7,359 bases of DNA from Bacillota bacterium (GTDB lineage Bacteria; Bacillota; Dethiobacteria; DTU022). Under the pieces are notes generated by a model. It did no database searches. It saw only the letters and a program-made list of their open reading frames with translations, and was not told where the DNA came from. Shown here in pieces: positions 1 to 5,156 of the stretch. The stretch is from NCBI GenBank assembly GCA_012797095.1, contig JAAZPS010000122.1:1-7359 (forward strand), read 5' to 3'. The position numbers were made by a program, and so were the translations under genes. How positions within the stretch are numbered: position 1 is the first letter of the stretch; every line of letters starts with the position of its first letter.

Positions 1-263
1 CCATTCCCGAACATGATGAAGGGGATTGCCGGAGCGAGCACCGGGGGAATGATCCCCAGAAGGAGTGCCGCCCAGGGGGTGAGCAGTCCGATTGCCGCAC
101 CGCCGGCTGTGCCGATCACGGCGGTGGAAAGGAGCAGCATCAGATTAACCAGCGGTCCGGTCACCGGAGCAGGCAGCCGCAGGTACTGCACGGAAAGGGT
201 CAATGCCAGCAGCAGGGCCAGCCGCGTGAGCTGCCGCACGGAGAAGCGTTTCTGTGGATTCAT
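1..263 (-). CDS. ECF transporter S component-like membrane protein (partial, C-terminus beyond the window)
   Basis: The minus strand carries an open frame from ATG at 263 to the window edge: 87 whole codons plus two bases. GGAGG lies 7 bases upstream of the ATG (271-275), so the start is well supported. The protein begins MNPQKRFSVRQLTRLALLL and is strongly hydrophobic, with about three likely membrane segments in what is visible. The short motif GPLVN follows the first segment, then a Gly/Ala-rich segment, then LLTPWAALLLGIIPP and a proline-rich segment ending at PFIMFGN. This pattern is familiar from substrate-binding S components of energy-coupling factor (ECF) transporters in Clostridia, which bind a vitamin or metal at the membrane and dock to a shared EcfA/A'/T module. 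The substrate cannot be named. The gene is divergent from the hydrogenase operon. No ATPase or T component is visible here. Confidence 0.7.
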   Translation of the reverse strand, partial: MNPQKRFSVRQLTRLALLLALTLSVQYLRLPAPVTGPLVNLMLLLSTAVIGTAGGAAIGLLTPWAALLLGIIPPVLAPAIPFIMFGN

Positions 264-315
264 CGCCAACCCTCCATCTTTTTGGCGTCGGCGGGAATAC
301 AACGATCCGCCCGCT

Positions 316-344
316 ACTATCTTTATGAGTAAAGAGAAAAACAA
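316..344 (-). promoter_or_regulatory. Possible sigma-A-type promoter for the S-component gene
   Basis: Read on the minus strand, TTGTTT (339-344) is followed after 17 bases by GATAGT (316-321). The -10 box is poor (4 of 6 to TATAAT), so this is only a candidate. It sits about 55 bases upstream of the ATG at 263, which is a reasonable leader length. Confidence 0.25.
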
Positions 345-546
345 TGCCCCTTCAACCATGACACTATTTACCGGGTATGCTTTGGCCGGGCTGCACCAAG
401 CTAACTGCAGCGCAAGGCAGACAGTCCCGATAATTCCTGGGAGGGCGCCGGGTAGAGAGCTGGGTTTTCCGTGAATTCCCCTTTTTGATCGAGGAATTTG
501 GTTTACCCGTTGCCTGTTCCGGGATAGAAGAAATCAAAAATTTACT

Positions 547-554
547 GAAAGGGG
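547..554 (+). promoter_or_regulatory. Ribosome binding site supporting the GTG start of hydC
   Basis: GAAAGGGG ends 8 bases before GTG 563. It is imperfect but is the only purine-rich element near any candidate start. No such element precedes the alternative TTG at 485. Confidence 0.45.
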
Positions 555-562
555 CTCACCCG

Positions 563-1048
563 GTGGCGGTTAAAACCGATCCCGAGCAGAAACAGTACGA
601 ACGGCTGGAGCGGGTTTTGAGAAAATACAAGGGGAAACCGGGCGTGCTCATAGCTGCGCTGCAGGAAGCGCAGAGCATCTTCGGCTACCTGCCCCGCAAG
701 GTGATGATCCGTGTGGCCAACCTGCTGACCATACCGCTATCAGAGGTCTACAGTGTGGTCAGTTTCTATTCACTTTTTTCCACTGTTCCCACGGGCAAAC
801 ACCATCTCGAGGTCTGTCTGGGCACCGCCTGCTATGTTCAGGGCGCGGAAACGCTTTTACGGGAACTGCAGGAGCTCTGCGATACCGGGCCGGGAAAATC
901 TTCAACCGAGAGCCCTTTCAGTATCGCCACGACTCGCTGCGTCGGTGCCTGCGGAGCCGCCCCGATCATTAAAATCGAGGAAGAGCTGCATGGAGAGATG
1001 ACCCCGGATCAACTGCCCCGGCTGCTGAGGGAGCTGGAGGAAAGATGA
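563..1048 (+). CDS. hydC: NAD-linked [FeFe] hydrogenase, gamma subunit HydC (NuoE-like, [2Fe-2S] thioredoxin-like)
   Basis: This is the small electron-carrying subunit of a trimeric hydrogenase, a member of the 24-kDa NuoE/HndA family. It holds one [2Fe-2S] cluster that relays electrons next to the flavin subunit HydB in the cytoplasm. From a GTG start at 563 the protein is 161 aa, the usual family length. An N-terminal helical part contains YKGKPGVLIAALQEAQSIFGYLP (about residues 22-44, split by family-typical positions) and the SFYSLF motif. A thioredoxin-like domain then carries the four ligands C85, C90 (CLGTAC) and C126, C130 (CVGAC), followed by the family's GxxP segment. GTG 563 was chosen because AAAGGGG lies about 8 bases upstream and the length fits. 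The frame stays open to a TTG at 485 (187 aa), but that start has no Shine-Dalgarno and would add an atypical extension. Its TGA overlaps the hydB ATG (ATGA, 1045-1048), indicating translational coupling. Confidence 0.92.
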   Translation: MAVKTDPEQKQYERLERVLRKYKGKPGVLIAALQEAQSIFGYLPRKVMIRVANLLTIPLSEVYSVVSFYSLFSTVPTGKHHLEVCLGTACYVQGAETLLRELQELCDTGPGKSSTESPFSIATTRCVGACGAAPIIKIEEELHGEMTPDQLPRLLRELEER

Positions 1049-2739
1049 GCACCCTGGAAAAAGAGCTGTCCCGTGAAAGGATAAGACCGGAAACCGAACA
1101 CCGCCTTCTTATCTGCGGCGGCCTTCCCTGCCATTCAAAGGGCTGCCGCCAGGTGAAAGAGGCCCTCACGGATGAACTGCAAAAAAGGGGGATCGCTGAC
1201 GAGATTCCCATCGAGGTTGTCGGCTGCATCGGCGACTGCAGTCTGGGCCCTGCAGTGATTGTCTATCCCGAAGGGATCATCTATCAACAGCTCACTGCCG
1301 AAGACGCACGGACCATCGTCCGGGAGCATCTCATTGCCGGGCAGATAGTCGAGACACTGCTGCACCGCGATCCGCGGAGCGGCGAGATCATTCGTGAACG
1401 TGAATCGATGCCCTTTTACCGGGAACAGACCAGGCTGGTCCTGCGAAATTGTGGCGTGATCTCCGCCCATATCGACGATTACCTGAAATACCGCGGCTAT
1501 GCTGCCCTGGCCCGGGCTCTGGCCGAGATGACCCCGGAGCAGGTGGTGGCCGAGGTTAAAGATTCGGGGCTGCGCGGCCGCGGCGGGGGCGGCTTCCCCA
1601 CCGGACGCAAATGGGAACTGGTCCGACAGGCTCACAGTGATGAAAAATTCGTCATCTGCAACGCCGATGAGGGCGATCCCGGCGCCTTCATGGATCGTAA
1701 TATCCTGGAAGGGGATCCGCACAGCATTATCGAGGGGATGATCATCGCCGGATATGCAACCGGCGCAACCCGCGGTTATATCTACGTCCGTGCCGAATAC
1801 CCCATGGCGGTACACCGCTGCCGGGAGGCGATCACCCAGGCTCGCCGCAAGAAGCTGCTGGGAAACAATATTCTCGAGAAGGGGCTCTCCTTTCAGCTGG
1901 AGATCCGCACCGGTGCCGGGGCTTTTGTCTGCGGCGAGGAGACCGCCCTGATCTCATCTCTGAACGGCACCCGCGGCGATCCCGAACCGAGACCGCCCTT
2001 TCCGGCCCAGAAAGGGCTCTGGGGCAAACCGACCCTGATCAACAATGTGGAGACCCTGGCCAATATCCCCCTGATCATCCTGCACGGTGCCGCTCGCTTT
2101 GCCGAACTGGGCTCCGCCGGCAGCACAGGAACAAAGGTCTTCGCCCTGGCCGGCAAGGTCAGACATACCGGTCTGGTCGAGGTACCCCTGGGAACAACCC
2201 TGCGCCAGATCATCTTCGATATTGGCGGGGGCATTCCCGGCGATAAAAAGTTCAAAGCCGCCCAGACCGGCGGCCCTTCGGGAGGCTGTCTGGGAGTGGA
2301 ATCGCTCGACCGGCCCATGGATTACGACAGTCTCCGCGAGATGGGCTCGATCATCGGTTCCGGAGGGCTGATCGTGATGGACGAGGAGAGCTGCATGGTC
2401 GATCTGGCCCGGTTTTATCTCGATTTCAACCAGGATGAATCCTGCGGCAAATGCACCCCCTGCCGGATCGGCAGCAAGCGGATGCTGGAGCTGCTGCAAA
2501 AGATCACGGCGGGAAGGGGCGAGGAAAGGGATCTGGAGATCCTGGAGCGGCTGGCCCACCTGATGAAAACCGGCTCCCTTTGCGGCCTCGGCCGCACCGC
2601 TCCGAACCCCCTGCTCAGCACCCTGCATCTTTTTCGCGATGAGTACCTGGCCCATATCAGGGAGCGCTGCTGCCCCGCCGGGGCCTGCCGTAATTTAAGC
2701 GGGCCGCAGAAAGGTCCGAAGGAGGAATCCCGCGGATGA
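1045..2739 (+). CDS. hydB: NAD-linked [FeFe] hydrogenase, beta subunit HydB (NuoF-like flavoprotein) lacking the C-terminal ferredoxin domain
   Basis: A 564-aa cytoplasmic flavoprotein subunit that exchanges electrons with NAD(H) through FMN. Residues 20-100 form a thioredoxin-like [2Fe-2S] domain with candidate ligands C24, C29, C61 and C65. The NuoF core follows, with the FMN/NADH-site motifs GLRGRGGGGFPTG (175-187), NADEGDPGAFMDR (206-218), GAGAFVCGEETAL (290-302) and a GLWGKPTLINNVET segment (324-337). An SLBB-like region spans about 360-440. The [4Fe-4S] site is C467, C470, C473 (CGKCTPC) plus C513. After the CPAGAC remnant (543-548) the protein ends within 16 residues. Classical bifurcating HydB proteins continue at this point with a two-[4Fe-4S] ferredoxin domain of about 60 residues, which is absent here. 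ATG 1045 overlaps the hydC stop and has GGAGG upstream (1036-1040). The TGA overlaps the hydA ATG. No frameshift is apparent. Confidence 0.95.
   Translation: MSTLEKELSRERIRPETEHRLLICGGLPCHSKGCRQVKEALTDELQKRGIADEIPIEVVGCIGDCSLGPAVIVYPEGIIYQQLTAEDARTIVREHLIAGQIVETLLHRDPRSGEIIRERESMPFYREQTRLVLRNCGVISAHIDDYLKYRGYAALARALAEMTPEQVVAEVKDSGLRGRGGGGFPTGRKWELVRQAHSDEKFVICNADEGDPGAFMDRNILEGDPHSIIEGMIIAGYATGATRGYIYVRAEYPMAVHRCREAITQARRKKLLGNNILEKGLSFQLEIRTGAGAFVCGEETALISSLNGTRGDPEPRPPFPAQKGLWGKPTLINNVETLANIPLIILHGAARFAELGSAGSTGTKVFALAGKVRHTGLVEVPLGTTLRQIIFDIGGGIPGDKKFKAAQTGGPSGGCLGVESLDRPMDYDSLREMGSIIGSGGLIVMDEESCMVDLARFYLDFNQDESCGKCTPCRIGSKRMLELLQKITAGRGEERDLEILERLAHLMKTGSLCGLGRTAPNPLLSTLHLFRDEYLAHIRERCCPAGACRNLSGPQKGPKEESRG
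2719..2725 (+). promoter_or_regulatory. Ribosome binding site of hydA inside the end of hydB
   Basis: AAGGAGG lies 10 bases before ATG 2736 and is embedded in the last hydB codons (within KEE). With the ATGA overlap at 2736-2739 this fits coupled translation of HydB and HydA in matched amounts. Confidence 0.7.
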
Positions 2740-4526
2740 AGTTGAAGCTGTGGATTGACGGTCTGGAGCAGGAGGTTGAAGAAGGAACTACCGTGCTCGA
2801 GGCTTCCCGCCAGGCCGGTATCGATATTCCCACGCTCTGTTACCTGAAGGATCTGAACGCTCCCGCAGCCTGCCGCGTCTGCCTGGTGCAGGTGGAGGGA
2901 AGACCGACCATGGATTGCTCCTGTGTGCTCCCGGCAACCGCGGGGATGCGCGTCCGGACCAACACCCCGGAGGTGCTGGAGGCACGCAAGCAGATGATCG
3001 AGCTGCTGCTCTCCGATCACCCCTTCGAATGTCTCACCTGCGAACGCAACCTTAACTGCGAGCTGCAGCGCCTGGCCAAGCGCTACGGGATCAGGGATCT
3101 GCATCTCGAGGGCAGCCGCAACCACTTTCCCATCGACGATCTCTCTCCCTCGGTGGTGCGCGAGCCCGACAAATGCGTCCGCTGCCGGCGCTGTCTCGCT
3201 GTCTGTGAATATTACCAGGCTGTGGGGATCTACCGCATGGTCGAACGCTCTTTCAATGCCATCGTCGGACCGGCCTTCAACGGTTCCCTGATGGAGACCC
3301 CCTGCATCTACTGCGGCCAGTGCATCACCGTCTGCCCCACCGGAGCGCTGCGCGAGCAGGACTCGACAGCAGCGGTCTGGGAAGCGCTGCGCGATCCGGA
3401 TCTGCATGTGGTGGTCCAGACGGCCCCCTCCATCCGCTGCTCCATCGGCGAAGAGTTCGGCTATCCCGTGGGTACACCCGTGGCCGGCCAGATGGTCGCG
3501 GCGCTGCGGCGGCTGGGCTTTGACCGCGTTTTTGATGACTGTTTCGGTGCCGACGTCACCGTGCTGGAGGAGGCCGCCGAGCTGCTGGAGAGGCTGGAGC
3601 GGGGCGGTCCTTTCCCCCAGTTTACCTCCTGCTGTCCCAGCTGGGTCCGCTTCTGCGAACTCTTTTACCCGGAGCTGACCGAAAACCTTTCGGAGGTAAA
3701 ATCACCGCAGCAGGTCTTCGGAGCGCTGGCCAAGACCTACTACGCCCGAAAAGCGGGGCTCGATCCGGCGCGGATCTTTGTGGTCTCGATCATGCCCTGC
3801 GTCTCCAAAAAATACGAACTGCTGCGCCCGGAGATGAACGACAGCGGTTTCCGTGATGTCGACGCCGAGCTGACCACCCGCGAATTTGCCCAGATGCTCT
3901 TCCAGGCCGGCATCGATCTGCGCAAGCTTCCGGAAGAGGAATTCGATGATCCCCTGGGCCGCGCCAGCGGCGCCGGGATCATCTTCGGCTCAACCGGCGG
4001 GGTCATGGAAGCAGCCCTGCGCACCGCTTATGAATGGGTTACGGGGGAGGAGCTAGCCGATGTCGAGTTTCCACAGGTCCGCTCGGACAAGTACAAGGAT
4101 GCGGAGATCCAGATGGGGGAGCTGCGTCTGAAAGTGGCGGTGGCCCGGGGCACCGGGGAGGCCCGCCGTCTGATCGAAGCGCTCAAAAAAGGGCAGAAGG
4201 AATACCATTTTGTCGAAGTGATGGCCTGTCCGGCCGGCTGCGTGGGCGGGGGGGGCCAGCCGATCTATATCGAGACCAACGACTGGAACGAACAGATCGC
4301 CCACCGTTCCCGCCGCAGCAGCGGTCTTTACCAGCTGGACCGGCAGATGGAGCACCGCAGATCGCACCGCAACCCGGCCGTGCTGCAGCTCTATCGTGAT
4401 TTTCTGGAACACCCCGGCAGCGAAAAGGCACACCGCCTGCTGCATACGGGCTATCATTCACGCCGGCTCTACGCTCCGGAACCGCTGCCGAAAAAGGAAC
4501 ATAAACAGAAGGTCCCCGCCCTGTAA
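2736..4526 (+). CDS. hydA: [FeFe] hydrogenase catalytic subunit HydA (H-cluster subunit, trimeric group A3 type)
   Basis: A 596-aa cytoplasmic subunit that reversibly reduces protons to H2 at the H-cluster. In order: a plant-type [2Fe-2S] domain (1-78; C35, C46, C49 and C61 or C63); a His-Cys [4Fe-4S] site (H95, C99, C102, C108); two [4Fe-4S] clusters (C147, C150, C153, C157 and C190, C193, C196, C200); the catalytic domain with L1 TSCCPSW (297-303), L2 MPCVSKK (353-359) and L3 EVMACPAGCVGGGGQP (494-509); and a small-subunit-like C-terminal domain with HRLLHTGY (566-573). Cluster ligands are C300, C355, C498 and C502. The proton-pathway residues C299, E279, E282, S319 and R286 are all present, as are K358, M353, P324, S323 and F417, which surround the 2Fe site in CpI. 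Start: ATG 2736 with AAGGAGG (2719-2725) 10 bases upstream, overlapping the hydB stop. It lacks the extra C-terminal [2Fe-2S] domain of Thermotoga HydA. Maturation by HydE/F/G is required; those genes are not here. Confidence 0.97.
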   Translation: MKLKLWIDGLEQEVEEGTTVLEASRQAGIDIPTLCYLKDLNAPAACRVCLVQVEGRPTMDCSCVLPATAGMRVRTNTPEVLEARKQMIELLLSDHPFECLTCERNLNCELQRLAKRYGIRDLHLEGSRNHFPIDDLSPSVVREPDKCVRCRRCLAVCEYYQAVGIYRMVERSFNAIVGPAFNGSLMETPCIYCGQCITVCPTGALREQDSTAAVWEALRDPDLHVVVQTAPSIRCSIGEEFGYPVGTPVAGQMVAALRRLGFDRVFDDCFGADVTVLEEAAELLERLERGGPFPQFTSCCPSWVRFCELFYPELTENLSEVKSPQQVFGALAKTYYARKAGLDPARIFVVSIMPCVSKKYELLRPEMNDSGFRDVDAELTTREFAQMLFQAGIDLRKLPEEEFDDPLGRASGAGIIFGSTGGVMEAALRTAYEWVTGEELADVEFPQVRSDKYKDAEIQMGELRLKVAVARGTGEARRLIEALKKGQKEYHFVEVMACPAGCVGGGGQPIYIETNDWNEQIAHRSRRSSGLYQLDRQMEHRRSHRNPAVLQLYRDFLEHPGSEKAHRLLHTGYHSRRLYAPEPLPKKEHKQKVPAL

Positions 4527-4620
4527 CTGAAGCGTTTATTGGCCCACCCGGGCATCATCATCCGGACCAAGGTTTCTGCAGCAGCGGCCAAGCAGAGCGG
4601 CTTTCTTCCTCCCTCTCCAT
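4527..4620. other. Short convergent intergenic spacer, no clear terminator
   Basis: This 94-base spacer separates the 3' ends of hydA (plus) and the SLOG-family gene (minus). A terminator is expected from the convergent arrangement. Only weak pairing was found, such as GCC/GGC around 4588-4602 followed by TTTCTTCC, and a CCGG-flanked ATC-repeat segment near 4548-4564. No classical stem plus T-run is present. Confidence 0.4.
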
Positions 4621-5103
4621 TCAAACAGAGCGGCCTGCAGCTGCTCTCCAGGCCGCCTCAACCGCCGCTGCAGCTGTTGAGCAATAGATGATCTGCCGCT
4701 CCAGCCGCTCCGGCGCTTCAACTTTCCAGCTTTTCAGACCGATCACCGGTGCGCCCATCTTCAAAGCCAGGGCGATCTCCGAAAGGGTGCCGTAGCCGCC
4801 GCCAACAGCGATCATCACATCAACCGTCCGGGCGATGATCGCATTGCGCGCATCGCCAAGGCCCGTTGCCACGGCCAGACTCAGATAGGGGTTCCCCCCG
4901 GAGCGATCATTTCCGGGAAGAATCCCCAGGACAGTCCCGCCGCGATCCCGGGCTCCTTTGGAGGCAGCCTCCATCACCCCTTGGCCGCCGCCGCAGACCA
5001 GGATACCGCCCCTGCCGGCGATCTCCGCTCCCACTTCCTCCGCCAGCAGGGCCGCCCCGGAACCAACCCGGGTCCCCCCGACAACAGCAATATAAAGGGG
5101 CAT
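4621..5103 (-). CDS. TIGR00725/LOG-like (SLOG superfamily) Rossmann-fold protein
   Basis: A 160-aa cytoplasmic protein starting MPLYIAVVGG. The ATG at 5103 has AAAGGAG 7 bases upstream (5111-5117); an in-frame TTG at 5121 lies upstream of that site and is rejected. The Rossmann-type nucleotide-binding features are VVGG near the N-terminus, VCGGGQGVMEAASKGA (36-51), LGILPGN (59-65), an ARN motif (85-87) and VGGGYGTLSEIALALKMG (100-117). These match the bacterial TIGR00725 family, a relative of LOG (lonely guy) phosphoribohydrolases and of Moco-carrier-type proteins. True LOG enzymes use PGGxGTxxE, whereas here the proline is replaced (VGGGYGTLSE), so cytokinin-type nucleotide hydrolysis should not be assumed. 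The gene lies 53 bases downstream of the radical SAM gene on the same strand, probably in one transcript. The exact ligand and function are unknown. Confidence 0.85.
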   Translation of the reverse strand: MPLYIAVVGGTRVGSGAALLAEEVGAEIAGRGGILVCGGGQGVMEAASKGARDRGGTVLGILPGNDRSGGNPYLSLAVATGLGDARNAIIARTVDVMIAVGGGYGTLSEIALALKMGAPVIGLKSWKVEAPERLERQIIYCSTAAAAVEAAWRAAAGRSV

Positions 5104-5156
5104 GCGAACTCCTTTCTGCAATCGGCAGCGGTTGGCCGATCAAACAACCTGACCGG

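Larger units (their letters stand above)
264..562. other. Divergent intergenic region between the S-component gene and hydC
   Basis: About 300 bases with no convincing gene; the plus-strand open frame across it runs opposite the S-component gene and looks like a shadow. It should hold promoters for both directions, but no strong plus-strand promoter was found. A perfect 6-base inverted repeat, GCTGCA (390-395) and TGCAGC (406-411), could form a hairpin with a 10-base loop in the hydrogenase leader. Further on, GC-rich sequence (about 437-465) leads to a weak GGG/CCC pairing ending in CCCCTTTTT (478-486), reminiscent of an attenuator but not a solid terminator. No known riboswitch motif (TPP, cobalamin, FMN, preQ1) and no clear Rex operator was recognised. 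Confidence 0.5.

Noticed and set aside
13..474. 153-aa plus-strand open frame at the left edge
   Set aside because: It is mostly antisense to the S-component gene, which has a good ribosome site and a clear membrane-protein composition.
388..475. Possible c-di-GMP (GEMM-I) riboswitch in the hydrogenase leader, suggested by CGCAAGGC and CGCCGGGTAG
   Set aside because: The core elements GCAAACC and the GNRA-capped P1b helix are missing; the resemblance is limited to short strings.
1135..1815. 226-aa antisense open frame opposite hydB
   Set aside because: It runs opposite a gene with full family motifs, in high-GC sequence where long antisense frames are expected. No recognisable domain and no ribosome site.
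2415..3407. 330-aa antisense open frame across the hydB/hydA junction
   Set aside because: It overlaps two certain genes and its composition is that of a GC-rich shadow frame. No domain recognised.
2736..4526. Regulatory or sensory (group C/D) [FeFe] hydrogenase
   Set aside because: No PAS domain, C299 and the complete proton path are present, and it is encoded with NuoE- and NuoF-like partners, all of which fit a catalytic trimeric enzyme.
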